A stretch of DNA of 64,000 nt from 66-474 sp036279975 (GCA_036279975.1 DASURP010000006.1:86186-150185), one strand, 5' to 3'. Counted from the first letter of the stretch, positions 8,847 through 18,492 are shown. Numbers and translations: made by a program. The notes: generated by a model from the letters alone, not told the origin.

Positions 8847-9458
8847 ATGCCATTCAAACCGGAACACAACCCGTTGAGCGGCGCCGCCTTCGTGCTGGCC
8901 GCGCACCGCGTCGACCAGTTGCCGCCGGATACTGGCGCCGAAATCGCCTTCGTGGGCCGCTCCAATGCGGGCAAATCCAGTGCCCTCAACGCGCTGGCCG
9001 GGCAGGCTGCGCTGGCTCGCACCAGCAAGACGCCAGGCCGCACCCAGCAGTTGGTGGTGTTCGCGCTGCCCGGCGGACGCAGGCTGGTGGATTTGCCGGG
9101 CTACGGTTACGCCGAAGTGCCCGCGGCCTTGCGCGAGCACTGGAAGCAGGCCATCGATGCCTACTTGCGCAAGCGCCAGTCGCTGCGTGCGCTGGTGCTG
9201 ATCGCCGACATCCGCCACGCGCCGACACCATTCGATCGCCGGATGCTGGCGTATTGCGCGGCGATCGAGCTGCCGTGCCTGTTGTTGCTCAGCAAGGCCG
9301 ACAAGCTCGCGCGTACGCAGGCGGGCAAGCGCCTGCGTGAAGTCGAACGCGAAATCGCCAGTGCAGGTTGGCGTGCGCAGGCGATCGTGTTTTCGGCGCC
9401 GGCCGGCACCGGCGTCGAGGACGCACGTACCGCGGTCGCGGCGCTTTTGCTGGGTTGA
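8847..9458 (+). CDS. engB: Ribosome biogenesis GTPase EngB (YsxC/YihA)
   Basis: This essential GTPase takes part in large ribosomal subunit assembly. The 203-residue protein shows G1 GRSNAGKSS, the TPGRTQ switch region, G3 DLPGYGYAEVP and G4 SKADK in order, all standard for EngB, at the usual length. The ATG at 8847 gives the typical EngB start, with the G1 motif near residue 37. It stands alone on the plus strand, divergent from cytochrome c4, and is followed by a strong hairpin terminator. Confidence 0.97.
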   Translation: MPFKPEHNPLSGAAFVLAAHRVDQLPPDTGAEIAFVGRSNAGKSSALNALAGQAALARTSKTPGRTQQLVVFALPGGRRLVDLPGYGYAEVPAALREHWKQAIDAYLRKRQSLRALVLIADIRHAPTPFDRRMLAYCAAIELPCLLLLSKADKLARTQAGKRLREVEREIASAGWRAQAIVFSAPAGTGVEDARTAVAALLLG

Positions 9459-9510
9459 TCGCATTGGCGTGGCATCCCCCCGATGCACCGGCCTGACGGG
9501 CAGGTGCATC

Positions 9511-9545
9511 GACCCCCTTCGTTCGGAAGGGGGTCGCCGTTTTTC
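9511..9545 (+). terminator. Rho-independent terminator after engB
   Basis: A perfect 10-bp stem GACCCCCTTC / GAAGGGGGTC with a 5-base loop is followed by a run of T. It lies 53 bases after the engB stop. Two further inverted repeats crowd the same gap: CGATGCACC / GGTGCATCG immediately before it, and a CCCCCTTCC / GGAAGGGGG pair just after (about 9547-9567). Confidence 0.8.
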
Positions 9546-9649
9546 TTCCCCCTTCCAGGGGAAGGGGGATCGAAGGGGATGGCTCTGGCTCTTGCGGATT
9601 CGTTCCCGCCACCCCATCTTGCGTACCTTGGCCATTGTCGAAGGCGCGC

Positions 9650-11014
9650 ATGTCCGGTCCCAGCAACGTTGCGGAACAACCGATCGAACGGCGCGCACAA
9701 CTGGCGGAATACCTCGCTGCGGGCGCGCGCCCCGCGGCCAGGTGGAAGATCGGCACCGAGCACGAGAAATTCGTGTTCCGCACCGATGACCTGAAACCGC
9801 CGCCGTACGAGGGCGCACGCGGCATCGGGGCGTTGCTGCGCGGCATTGCCGGTTGCGGCTGGGACCCGGTGGAAGAAGACGGCAACCTCATTGCACTCAC
9901 GCGCGGGCAGGCATCGGTGACGCTGGAGCCGGCGGGTCAACTGGAGCTGTCTGGTGCGCCGCTGGAAACCATCCACCAGACCTGCGGCGAAGTGCAGGAA
10001 CACCTGCACTGCGTGCGCGTTGCGTCGGAACCCCTGCGGCTCGGCATCCTCGGCATGGGTTTCCAGCCGAAGTGGAAGCGCTCCGACATGCCTTGGATGC
10101 CCAAGGCCCGCTACGCGATCATGCGCCGCTACATGCCGAAGGTCGGTTCACTGGGACTCGACATGATGACGCGCACCTGCACCGTGCAGGTCAACCTCGA
10201 CTTCGGCAGCGAAGCCGACATGGTGAAGAAATTCCGGGTCTCGCTGGCGCTGCAACCGATCGCCACCGCGCTGTTCGCCGACTCGCCGTTCACTGAAGGC
10301 CGGCCCAACGGTTTCCAGAGCTACCGCTCGCACATCTGGACCGACACTGACCGCGACCGCACCGGCATGCTGGATTTCGTGTTCGAGGACGGCTTCGGCT
10401 TCGAGCGTTACGTCGATTACCTGCTGGACGTGCCGATGTACTTCGTGCACCGCCGCGGCGCGTACATCGACTGCGCCGGGCAATCGTTCCGGGATTTCCT
10501 TGCTGGCAAATTGCCTGCGCTGCCGGGCGAAAAACCCACCCTGCGCGACTGGTCCGACCACATGACCACCGCGTTCCCGGAGGTGCGCCTGAAGCAGTAT
10601 CTCGAGATGCGCGGCGCCGATGGCGGCCCGTGGAACCGGCTGTGCGCGCTGCCGGCCTTCTGGGTGGGGCTGCTGTACGACCAGTCCGCGCTGGACGCGG
10701 CGTGGGATCTGGTGAAGGATTTCTCGATGGCCGAGCGCAACGCCTTGCGCGATGGCGTGCCGAAGCACGCGTTGAAACTGCCGTTCCGCGGCGAAAGCGT
10801 GCGCGAGCTGGCGCTGCGCGCGCTGGAGATCGCCGGCAACGGCCTGAGGCGCCGCGCCAGGCTCAACCGCAACGGCGCGGACGAGACGATGTTCCTGCAA
10901 CCGCTGATCGAGTTCGTCGAAGCCAACCAGACGCCGGCCGAACGCAAGCTGGAACTGTTCCAAGGCGAGTGGAATGGCAGCGTCGATCCGGTGTTCCGCG
11001 AATTCGCGTATTGA
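9650..11014 (+). CDS. gshA: Glutamate-cysteine ligase, plant-type (GCS2 family)
   Basis: This enzyme catalyses the first step of glutathione synthesis, ATP-dependent ligation of Glu to Cys. The 454-residue protein has WKIGTEHEKFVF, the nucleotide/Glu-binding start of the family, then EDGNLIAL and SVTLEPAGQLELSGAPL. The pattern is that of the plant/alpha- and xanthomonad-type enzyme, not the E. coli GshA type. The ATG at 9650 (MSGPSN) is preferred over a TTG five codons upstream. It is monocistronic here; gshB is not in the window. Confidence 0.94.
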   Translation: MSGPSNVAEQPIERRAQLAEYLAAGARPAARWKIGTEHEKFVFRTDDLKPPPYEGARGIGALLRGIAGCGWDPVEEDGNLIALTRGQASVTLEPAGQLELSGAPLETIHQTCGEVQEHLHCVRVASEPLRLGILGMGFQPKWKRSDMPWMPKARYAIMRRYMPKVGSLGLDMMTRTCTVQVNLDFGSEADMVKKFRVSLALQPIATALFADSPFTEGRPNGFQSYRSHIWTDTDRDRTGMLDFVFEDGFGFERYVDYLLDVPMYFVHRRGAYIDCAGQSFRDFLAGKLPALPGEKPTLRDWSDHMTTAFPEVRLKQYLEMRGADGGPWNRLCALPAFWVGLLYDQSALDAAWDLVKDFSMAERNALRDGVPKHALKLPFRGESVRELALRALEIAGNGLRRRARLNRNGADETMFLQPLIEFVEANQTPAERKLELFQGEWNGSVDPVFREFAY

Positions 11015-11023
11015 CTTCGAGGC

Positions 11024-11941
11024 TCAGAATATTTCGGCGATGCAGCAGCGCAGGCTGCCGCCGGCCTTCTCGATTTCGTCCAGCGGCACGCTGCCGATCG
11101 CGAAACCCCATTCCGCGAGCGATGCGCGTTGCGCAGCGGCCAGCGATGACGCCGCACGCCAGCTCATCCACACGCGCAGCGGCGACAACGTGATCGCATT
11201 GCCGGCGTAGGCGCGCTTCTGTTGCAGTGACAGCTGGATCGTCCGGTCGTCGAAAGCCCGTGCGATCGCGTGCGGCACTTCCGGGTCGGCGAAACCCTCG
11301 GGCGCCAGGATCGCCGCACGCCCGGCCAGCGATGCCATCACCACGTTGGTGTGGTATTCGCCTTGTGCGAGTTCGAACGCGAAGGTCAGGCGCAGGCCGA
11401 AGGCCTCGTGCATCGCGCACGCACCGGCCAGGTCGCAGCGTTCGGAGAGTCCGCAGTAGCCGATCCCGCGCGCGTGGTCGATCACCAGCGAGCCGGTGAG
11501 TTCGGCCACGCAATCGCCGCGCTGCGACAGGTCGGTCTCTGCATAGCCGAGCACGTCGCGGAAGAAACCGCGGATGTCACTGCGCGCGGCCTCGCGCTTC
11601 CGCACCGGATGGCGCATGCTGCCGACGATCAGCTTGCCCGGCACGGTGCCGAACACGTTGTTGGGAAACATCGCGTCGGGGGTGGCCGGATCTCCCGGAA
11701 ACACGATCGTCGGCACGTCCTCGCGCAACGCCTGCGCGAGCGCCGCGTGCTGCAGCAACGCGCGCTGCACATCGAAGGGCGCATCCGCCTGCATGTAGCG
11801 GTTGTCGCGCGCGGATTCTGCGGCCAGCTCGTTGCCCGCGGGCGCGACCAGGAATGCCGCGCGCGCGGTGGTGCGTGGATCACCGAGGGGCGAAAGCTCG
11901 GCAAGCGCGGCACGAAAGTCTGCGCAGGTGGTGACGATCAT
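11024..11941 (-). CDS. Arginine deiminase-related (amidinotransferase-fold) hydrolase
   Basis: This 305-residue protein of the guanidino-group-modifying superfamily resembles the CtlX/citrulline-utilisation-like group. Visible features are APAGNELAAESARDNRY, FPNNVFGTVPG, a His in ELAQGEYHTNVVMA and a C-terminal GGSLRCCIAEIF that should hold the nucleophilic Cys. The likely substrate is arginine, citrulline or a related guanidino/ureido compound, but this cannot be decided from sequence. It ends 9 bases past the convergent gshA. The ATG at 11941 (MIVTTCADF) is the only sensible start. Confidence 0.85.
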   Translation of the reverse strand: MIVTTCADFRAALAELSPLGDPRTTARAAFLVAPAGNELAAESARDNRYMQADAPFDVQRALLQHAALAQALREDVPTIVFPGDPATPDAMFPNNVFGTVPGKLIVGSMRHPVRKREAARSDIRGFFRDVLGYAETDLSQRGDCVAELTGSLVIDHARGIGYCGLSERCDLAGACAMHEAFGLRLTFAFELAQGEYHTNVVMASLAGRAAILAPEGFADPEVPHAIARAFDDRTIQLSLQQKRAYAGNAITLSPLRVWMSWRAASSLAAAQRASLAEWGFAIGSVPLDEIEKAGGSLRCCIAEIF

Positions 11942-11982
11942 GCGTTGGGTATCCTCGCGGGCGCGGGTGCATCGTAGCGCGC

Positions 11983-12013
11983 AAAAAAAGGGCCGGCGTT
12001 GCCGCCGGCCCTT
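11983..12013 (-). terminator. Rho-independent terminator of the M3 peptidase gene
   Basis: Read on the minus strand, a perfect 10-bp stem AAGGGCCGGC / GCCGGCCCTT with a 6-base loop runs straight into seven T residues. It lies 50 bases beyond the peptidase stop and before the downstream hydrolase gene, separating the two transcripts. Confidence 0.88.
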
Positions 12014-12063
12014 GATCATCGTGCGAGGATGCGCGTCGACCAGGGTCGCGCACAGGCGCGCTC

Positions 12064-14250
12064 CTACTTGGGCTCGAGTCCGCGGTCCTTCTTCATCGCG
12101 TCGGTGTTCGGCGCGCGCCCGCGCCAGGCCTTGTACAGCTCGGCCAGGTCCTCGGTGTTGCCGCGCGAGAGGATCATTTTGCGGAAACGGTCGCCGTTGG
12201 CGCGGGTCAGGCCGCCGTGTTCCTCGAACCAGCCATAGGCGTCGTCGGCCAGCATCTGCGTCCACAGGTAGGCGTAGTAACCCGCGGCATAACCGTTGCC
12301 CCAGATGTGCAGGAAGTAGGTCGAGCGGTAGCGCGGCGGCACGTAGGACACCAGGATGCCGTCCTTTGCGAGCGCATGGTCCTCGAAGCCGTCCACGTCC
12401 GGCACCGCGACTTTCGGCGCACTGGCCGGCAGGGTGTGCCAGTTCATGTCGAGCAGGGCCGCTTCCAGCAGCTCGGTCATGTCGTAGCCCTTGTTGAACA
12501 GTTGCGACTTCTGCAGCCTGGCAGCCAGCGCCGAAGGCATCGGCGCACCGGTCTTGTAGTTCTTCGCGTAGTGGTCGAATACCTCGGGGTAGGTCGCCCA
12601 GTGCTCGTTGAACTGCGAGGGGAACTCCACCCAGTCGCGCGCCGTGTCGGTGCCCGACAGGCTGGGGTATTTGGTGTCGGCGAAGAACGCGTGCAGGGCG
12701 TGGCCGAACTCGTGGAACATCGTGATCACGTCGTCCATCGACAGCAGCGCGGGCTGGCCTTGCGCGGGCTTGGCGAAGTTGGCCACGTTGAAGATCACCG
12801 GCGACTGGTCGAGCAGGGCGTTCGGATGCACGAGGTCGCTCATCCACGCGCCGCCGGCCTTGTTGTCGCGCTTGAAGTAGTCGGCGTAGAACAGGCCCAG
12901 CGGCTTGCCGTCGCTGTCGTACAGCTCGTACACCAGCACGTCCGGGTTCCAGGTCGGAAGGTCCGTGCGCTGCTTGAAGGTGATGCCGTAGAGCCGGGTG
13001 GCGGCGTAGAACACGCCGTTCACCAGCACGTCGTGCAGTTCGAAATACGGCCGCACCTGCGAGGCGTCGATGTCGTACTTGGCCTTCTGCACCTGCTGGC
13101 CGTAGTACTCCCAGTCCCAGGGTTCCAGCTTGAACGGCTGTTCCCCGAGCGCCTTCTGGTCCTTGTCGATCATCTGCTGGCGGTCGACGGCCTCGGCCGC
13201 GGCGCGGGCCTTGGCGGCGGGCACCAGCGCATCGAGGAAGTCCATGACCGTGGCCGGGGTCTTGGCCATCTGGTCCTTGAGCTTCCAGGCGGCGAAGTCG
13301 TCGAAGCCGAGCAGCTTGGCCTTCTGCGCGCGCAGGTACGCGATCTCGGTGATGATCGCGCGGGTGTCATTGGCGTCGCCCTTCTCGGCGCGGTCGATCG
13401 AGTGTTCGTACAGCTCGTGGCGGACCTTGCGGTTGGTGAGCGCGGCGAGGTCGGGCTGCTGGGTGGTGTTCTGCAGCGGGACCACCCACTTGCCCTTGAG
13501 CCCGCGGGCCTTGGCGGCGGCGGCGGCGGCGTCGATCTGCGCGGGGGTGAGGCCAGCGAGATCAGCCTTGTCGTCCACCACCAGCGCGCCGGCCTTGGCG
13601 GCGGCGATCAGCTTGTTGCCGAACTGGGTGGAGAGGGTGGAAATCTGCTCGTTGTAGTGCTTGAGCCTGGCCTGGTCGGCCGCCGAAAGCTTGGCGCCGT
13701 TGAGCACGAATTGCCGGTAATCGACTTCCAGCAGACGCGCGGATTCGGGATCGAGATCCAGCGAGGCACGCTGGTCGTGGATTTTCTGGATGCGCGCGAA
13801 CAGTTTGCCGTTGAGGTAGATCGCGTCCTGGTGCGCGGCCAGCCTGGGTGCCATCTTCTCGGAGATCTTCTGCAGGGTCGGGTTGGTGTCGGCGCCCGCG
13901 TACAGCTCGAACACGTTCATCACGCGGGTCAGCATCTGGCCGGTCTTTTCCATCGCGACGATGGTGTTCTCGAAGGTCGGCGCCGCCGGGTTGTCGGCGA
14001 TCCTGTCGATCTCGGCCATCTGTTGCTGCATGCCCGCTTCCATCGCCGGCACGTAATCGGAATCCTTGATCCTGCTGAAATCCGGCGCGCCGAACGGCAG
14101 CGTGGAGGGTTCGAAGAACGGGTTGGACGCACCGGTGTCGGCTTTTGCGGATGCGGCCTGGGCGGTGGCGGCGCCGGCGCTCAAGCCGAGGCCGCCGGTC
14201 GCGAGGGCGCAACAGGCGAGCACGAGAATCCTGGTTCGAAAACCTTGCAT
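12064..14250 (-). CDS. dcp: Secreted M3-family zinc metallopeptidase (Dcp-like oligopeptidase)
   Basis: This is a peptidyl-dipeptidase / oligopeptidase A type enzyme. The 728-residue protein keeps the zinc motif FHEFGHALH with the downstream Glu (about 30 residues on) and the C-terminal HIWGNGYAAGYYAYLWTQMLADDAYGWF block of the family. Unlike E. coli Dcp it has a signal peptide (TRILVLACCALATGGLGLSAGAATAQA), so it should act in the periplasm. The ATG at 14250 has AAGGAG seven bases upstream. It carries its own terminator. The whole-length match to M3 is clear; the dipeptidase specificity is inferred. Confidence 0.94.
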   Translation of the reverse strand: MQGFRTRILVLACCALATGGLGLSAGAATAQAASAKADTGASNPFFEPSTLPFGAPDFSRIKDSDYVPAMEAGMQQQMAEIDRIADNPAAPTFENTIVAMEKTGQMLTRVMNVFELYAGADTNPTLQKISEKMAPRLAAHQDAIYLNGKLFARIQKIHDQRASLDLDPESARLLEVDYRQFVLNGAKLSAADQARLKHYNEQISTLSTQFGNKLIAAAKAGALVVDDKADLAGLTPAQIDAAAAAAKARGLKGKWVVPLQNTTQQPDLAALTNRKVRHELYEHSIDRAEKGDANDTRAIITEIAYLRAQKAKLLGFDDFAAWKLKDQMAKTPATVMDFLDALVPAAKARAAAEAVDRQQMIDKDQKALGEQPFKLEPWDWEYYGQQVQKAKYDIDASQVRPYFELHDVLVNGVFYAATRLYGITFKQRTDLPTWNPDVLVYELYDSDGKPLGLFYADYFKRDNKAGGAWMSDLVHPNALLDQSPVIFNVANFAKPAQGQPALLSMDDVITMFHEFGHALHAFFADTKYPSLSGTDTARDWVEFPSQFNEHWATYPEVFDHYAKNYKTGAPMPSALAARLQKSQLFNKGYDMTELLEAALLDMNWHTLPASAPKVAVPDVDGFEDHALAKDGILVSYVPPRYRSTYFLHIWGNGYAAGYYAYLWTQMLADDAYGWFEEHGGLTRANGDRFRKMILSRGNTEDLAELYKAWRGRAPNTDAMKKDRGLEPK

Positions 14251-14322
14251 GGGATGACTCCTTCCACAACGAATGGGGGGATCGGGGTCCGTGCATGCCA
14301 CGTGGCGTGGCGTTGACGGGCC

Positions 14323-14673
14323 CTAGGCGGCCGCGACGTCGTGCAGCTGCCAGTTGGGGCCGATCAGGATGAACAGGCGGTGGCGCAACACGAAATGCGT
14401 GAGGGAGGTAACTACTTCGACTTCGGTGTGCACGTCCACCAGCCGGGCCGTGACCGTGGCGTTCGCGTCGATCGGCGCCAGCGACGGGTCCACGTCGTCC
14501 GGGTCGGGCTGCATGGCCTTCCAGCGGTCAAACAGGATCGGCTTGCGCAGGGCCTCCTGCAGGGCCTCGGCGAAGCTCTGGGGAGACGAGCCCTGGAATG
14601 ACAGGTCGGCATCGGGGCCGCGCGCGGTGGCGAGGTTGGCGATCGTCAGGTAATACCGTCGGGCTTGACTCAA
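14323..14673 (-). CDS. Conserved-looking small protein of unknown function
   Basis: I do not recognise this 116-residue product. It lacks a signal peptide and transmembrane segments, has an amphipathic RRYYLTIANLATARG start, a central QSFAEALQEALRKP helix and a beta-rich C-terminus with HTEVEVVTSLTHFVLRHRLFILIGPNWQLHDVA. The TTG at 14673 with GGAG eight bases upstream is the best start. An ATG at 14772 would add a low-quality Arg-rich extension running into the promoter region of the divergent Tricorn gene. Length, composition and third-codon GC support coding. Confidence 0.65.
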   Translation of the reverse strand: MSQARRYYLTIANLATARGPDADLSFQGSSPQSFAEALQEALRKPILFDRWKAMQPDPDDVDPSLAPIDANATVTARLVDVHTEVEVVTSLTHFVLRHRLFILIGPNWQLHDVAAA

Positions 14674-14846
14674 GGGCTGGCTCCGGGAGCGGGGGAGGGC
14701 GAGGTGAATCAGCCAACAATGATGCCTTGATTGCGCCCCCGATGCCACCCGGGCCCGGGTATTCCGGGGCATGACCTGTTGCAGTGGAACGCGTGCGGGA
14801 AACGGCGTATACGTGCAGGTTCATGCCACGATACGAGGGGCGCAGC

Positions 14847-17800
14847 ATGTCATCCACGATTCGCAGGTCCGTCCTTTCGGGGTGCGCGCTGCTGGCCGGC
14901 GCCGCCGGACTCGCCGCCTGTTCGCAGTCCTCCACGCCTGTCGGACCGGGCCAGGCCGCGATGCCTGCCTCCGTCAGCGCCACCCCCGCCATGCCGGCAA
15001 CCGGAACGACTGCCCCGGCGGCCGCCAGCGCGAACGTCGCGGGCACGCGCCTGCTGCGCTTCCCCGATGTATGCGGGAAGCGCGTGGTGTTCACCTACGC
15101 GGGCGACCTGTGGACCGCCTCGACCCAGGGTGGCACCGCGACGCGCCTGACCGCGGGGCCGGGCCTGGAAACGGCCGCGCGCTTCTCGCCCGACTGCAGC
15201 CGGATCGCGTTCACCGGCCAATACGGCGGCGACAGCCAGGTATACGTGGTGTCCGCGGGCGGCGGCGAACCGACGCAGCTGACTTTCTACCCCGCGATGG
15301 GTCCGTTGCCGCAGCGCTGGGGCTTCGACAACCAGGTGTATGGCTGGACGCCGGACGGGAAATCCGTGTTGTTCCGCTCGTGGCGCGATTCGCGCAACAT
15401 CTCCGATCCACGCGTGTTCACCGTGGCTGTCACCGGCGGGCTGCCCACGGTGCTGCCGATGCCGCAGTCGGGCACCGCGCGTTTTTCGCCCGACGGCAAG
15501 CAGGTCGTGTATTCGCCCAAGTTCCGCGATTTCCGCGACTGGGACCGCTACAAGGGCGGCTGGGCGCAGGACCTTTTCATCTACGACATCGCATCGAAGT
15601 CGGCCAGGAACATCACCAACGATCCGAACACCGACCGCGATCCGGTCTGGATCGGCAAGGACATCTATTTCCTGTCCGATCGCGGCCCGCACCTGAACCT
15701 GTACCGCTACGACACCGGCGACGGCAAGACCACGCAACTGACCGATTACAGGACCGACGACGCACGCTGGGCCAGCGGCGACGCGGCCGGGCAGATCGTG
15801 TACGAAGTCACCGGCGCGCTGCACATCTACGACACCCGCGACCAGACCGACCGCGCCCTGGCCATCCACGTGCCGAGCGACCTCGTGGCTGCGCGCGCGT
15901 CCGAACGCAGCGTCAAGAAATACATCGAGGATTACGCGCTGAGCCCCAACGGCAAGCGTGCCGCGTTCACGGCGCGTGGCGACGTGTTCAGCGTGCCGCT
16001 GGAACACGGCATCACGCTCGACCTCACCCACACCCCGGGCGCGCACGAGCGCGAGGTCTCCTGGTCGCCCGACGGCAAGCGCGTGGCCTACATCTCCGAC
16101 CAGAACGGCGAGGAGGAAGTGTGGGTGCGCGATGCAGATGGCACGAATCCGGTGATGCTGACGAAGGGCGTGATCGGCCGCCTATACCAGCCGCTTTGGG
16201 CGCCGGACGGCAAGCACATCGCGCTCGTGGATTCGGCCAACCGCATCCATGTCGTCGGCACCTCGGCCGGCGCCAGCGACCAGCTGGTCGCGCAGGATCC
16301 CGGCATTTCGAGGCGCGACTACGCGTGGTCCCCGGGTGGGCATTACCTCGCGTATTCGCTGACGGACAAGGACACCCAGTTGTCGCGGTTGTACGTTTAC
16401 GACCTCGCCTCCGGCAAGGCCGTCGAGCTCGGGCGCGAATACGCCGACGCCAGCGGCCCGGCGTTCTCGCCCGACGGCAAATACCTCTATTTCCTGGGCG
16501 ATCGCGAGTGGGCGCCGCAGTTCTCCAGCGTGGAACTGGATTACGCGACCAACCGCACGACGCAGATCCTCGCGTACGCGTTGCGCAAGGACGTCGACAA
16601 TCCGTTCGCGCCGCGCAACGACAGCGCGACCGGCGAGGCCGAGGCGGGGCAACCAGGCGCAGCGCCGGATGAGGGAGGCGATCAACAGGCGCAGAAGTCG
16701 AAGCCGAAACCTGCTTCCGAAATCAACGACCGGATCGACTTCGACGGCATCGAACAGCGCGTGGTGCGGGCGCCGATCGATCCCGACAACATTCCGTGGG
16801 TGGCCGTCACGCCCAAGGCGATCCTGTACGCGACCGACGGCGCGCCGTTCCTCGGCCGTGCGAGCGCGCTGCCTCTGAAGGTGCACGCGTGGTCATTCAA
16901 GGACCGCAAGGACAGCGACGTCTACACGTACAAGCCGGAGGGCGGCGGTGGCGGCGAAGGTGGCGGCGGCGCAGCGCCATTGGCGTTGTCGGCCGACGGC
17001 TCGACCCTGCTGGTGCGCGACGGCAAGGATTACAAGCGGATCGACCTCGCCGCGCCCAAGCCGAAGCCCGAGGACGTCAAGCTGGACGGCCTGTTCATGC
17101 GGGTCGATCCCAGGGCCGAGTACGCCGAGATCTTCAACGACGTGTGGCGGCGCTACCGCGACTATTTCTACGTCACCAACATGAACGGTTACGACTGGAA
17201 CGCGCTGCGCGCCAAGTACCAGCCGCTGCTGAAATACGTGGGCGACCGCACCGACCTCAACTACGTGCTGGGCGAGATGATCGCCGAGCTGTCCAACTCG
17301 CACACCTACGTGGCGGGCGGCGACCTCGGCCTGCCGGACAAGCCGCACGTCGGCCTGCTGGGTGCCGACTTCAAGCTGGATGCGGCCAGCGGGCGTTACC
17401 AGGTCGCGGATGTCTTCCCCGGCGAGAACGACGAGCCGCGCTACCGTTCGCCGCTCACCGAAGTCGGCGTGGACGTCAAGCCAGGCGATTACATCCTCGC
17501 GATCAACGGCACGCCGCTGACGAAAGACCAAAATCCGTACCGGCTGCTCCGGATCGCGCCGGGACAGATGGTGCAGCTGCTGGTCAACTCGCGCCCGGGC
17601 GCCGACGGCGCACGCACGGTGCTGGTGAAGCCGATCGCCAGCGAAATGGCCCTGCACTACTACGACTGGGTGCAGGCCAACCGCGCCTACGTCGCCAAGG
17701 CCAGCGACGGCCAGATCGGCTATCTGCACATTCCCGACATGAGCGCCGACGGCGCGCGCGAGTTCATCAAGTGGTATTACCCGCAGTTGCGCAAGCCGGG

Positions 17801-18362
17801 CCTGATCATCGACGTGCGCGACAACGGCGGCGGCTTCATGTCGCAGACCATGATCGAGCGGCTGTCGCGCAAGTTGCTCGGCCTCGACTATGCCCGCAAT
17901 GTCGGCATTGCGGAAACCTATCCGGGCGCAACCTACCTCGGGCACCTTGCGGCGCTCAGCAACGGCACCACCGCTTCGGACGGCGATATCTTCTCGTACA
18001 TGTTCAAGCAGGCCAAGCTCGGGCCGCTGATCGGCACCCGCACCTGGGGTGGGGTGGTCGGCATCACCAGTTGGGGTCCGTTGATCGACGGCGGAGACGT
18101 GTTCGTGCCGCAGTTCGCGAGCGCGAACACGGACGGAAAGTACGTCGTCGAAGGCCACGGTGTCGATCCCGACATCGTCGTCAACGAAGACGTGTCGCAG
18201 CAACTGGCCGGCAAGGACCCGCAGCTCGACAAGGCCATCGAGGTGCTGGAAAAGGAGATCAAGGCGAAGCCGCTGAACCTGCCGCCGCAACCGCCGGGAC
18301 TCGACAAGGCGCCGCCGTCCATGCGGCCAAAACCGGCCGCGGGGGCCGCGCCCGCGGATTGA
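14847..18362 (+). CDS. Tricorn-type protease homologue, predicted lipoprotein (S41 family)
   Basis: This 1,171-residue giant peptidase degrades peptides in archaeal/bacterial Tricorn systems. Order: signal sequence with lipobox LAGAAGLAAC; two beta-propellers (about residues 60-620, repeats such as FSPDGK and WSPDGKRVAYIS); an acidic/Gln-rich linker; a Gly-rich loop near 700; helical core (EIFNDVWRRYRDYFY); LSNSHTYV with the candidate His; a PDZ domain (VGVDVKPGDYILAINGTPL); and the S41 core LIIDVRDNGGGF plus TTASDGDIFSY, whose Ser near residue 1043 is the likely nucleophile. The ATG at 14847 follows GAGGGG and gives the lipoprotein signal. Known Tricorn is cytoplasmic; this one should be envelope-anchored. 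Confidence 0.92.
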   Translation: MSSTIRRSVLSGCALLAGAAGLAACSQSSTPVGPGQAAMPASVSATPAMPATGTTAPAAASANVAGTRLLRFPDVCGKRVVFTYAGDLWTASTQGGTATRLTAGPGLETAARFSPDCSRIAFTGQYGGDSQVYVVSAGGGEPTQLTFYPAMGPLPQRWGFDNQVYGWTPDGKSVLFRSWRDSRNISDPRVFTVAVTGGLPTVLPMPQSGTARFSPDGKQVVYSPKFRDFRDWDRYKGGWAQDLFIYDIASKSARNITNDPNTDRDPVWIGKDIYFLSDRGPHLNLYRYDTGDGKTTQLTDYRTDDARWASGDAAGQIVYEVTGALHIYDTRDQTDRALAIHVPSDLVAARASERSVKKYIEDYALSPNGKRAAFTARGDVFSVPLEHGITLDLTHTPGAHEREVSWSPDGKRVAYISDQNGEEEVWVRDADGTNPVMLTKGVIGRLYQPLWAPDGKHIALVDSANRIHVVGTSAGASDQLVAQDPGISRRDYAWSPGGHYLAYSLTDKDTQLSRLYVYDLASGKAVELGREYADASGPAFSPDGKYLYFLGDREWAPQFSSVELDYATNRTTQILAYALRKDVDNPFAPRNDSATGEAEAGQPGAAPDEGGDQQAQKSKPKPASEINDRIDFDGIEQRVVRAPIDPDNIPWVAVTPKAILYATDGAPFLGRASALPLKVHAWSFKDRKDSDVYTYKPEGGGGGEGGGGAAPLALSADGSTLLVRDGKDYKRIDLAAPKPKPEDVKLDGLFMRVDPRAEYAEIFNDVWRRYRDYFYVTNMNGYDWNALRAKYQPLLKYVGDRTDLNYVLGEMIAELSNSHTYVAGGDLGLPDKPHVGLLGADFKLDAASGRYQVADVFPGENDEPRYRSPLTEVGVDVKPGDYILAINGTPLTKDQNPYRLLRIAPGQMVQLLVNSRPGADGARTVLVKPIASEMALHYYDWVQANRAYVAKASDGQIGYLHIPDMSADGAREFIKWYYPQLRKPGLIIDVRDNGGGFMSQTMIERLSRKLLGLDYARNVGIAETYPGATYLGHLAALSNGTTASDGDIFSYMFKQAKLGPLIGTRTWGGVVGITSWGPLIDGGDVFVPQFASANTDGKYVVEGHGVDPDIVVNEDVSQQLAGKDPQLDKAIEVLEKEIKAKPLNLPPQPPGLDKAPPSMRPKPAAGAAPAD

Positions 18363-18368
18363 CGGGAT

Positions 18369-18397
18369 GCGTGCACCGGCCGCAAGCCGGCGCACGC
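18369..18397. terminator. Hairpin between Tricorn homologue and bioD
   Basis: A 12-bp stem with one mismatch (GCGTGCACCGGC / GCCGGCGCACGC) and a 5-base loop starts 6 bases after the Tricorn stop. It lacks a clear T tract on either strand, so it may act as a transcript-stabilising end or a weak terminator for the convergent gene pair. Confidence 0.45.
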
Positions 18398-18492
18398 GTC
18401 ATCATTGCGGATTCACGACCCACCGCGTGCGCGGCGCATGCCGTGCCGCGAAGCCGGCGAGCGGCACGCTGCCGTCCCGGCCGTCCTCCAGG

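Noticed and set aside
12217..14316. 699-codon plus-strand open frame
   Set aside because: It is antisense to the M3 peptidase; Val/Gly/Arg-rich without motifs.
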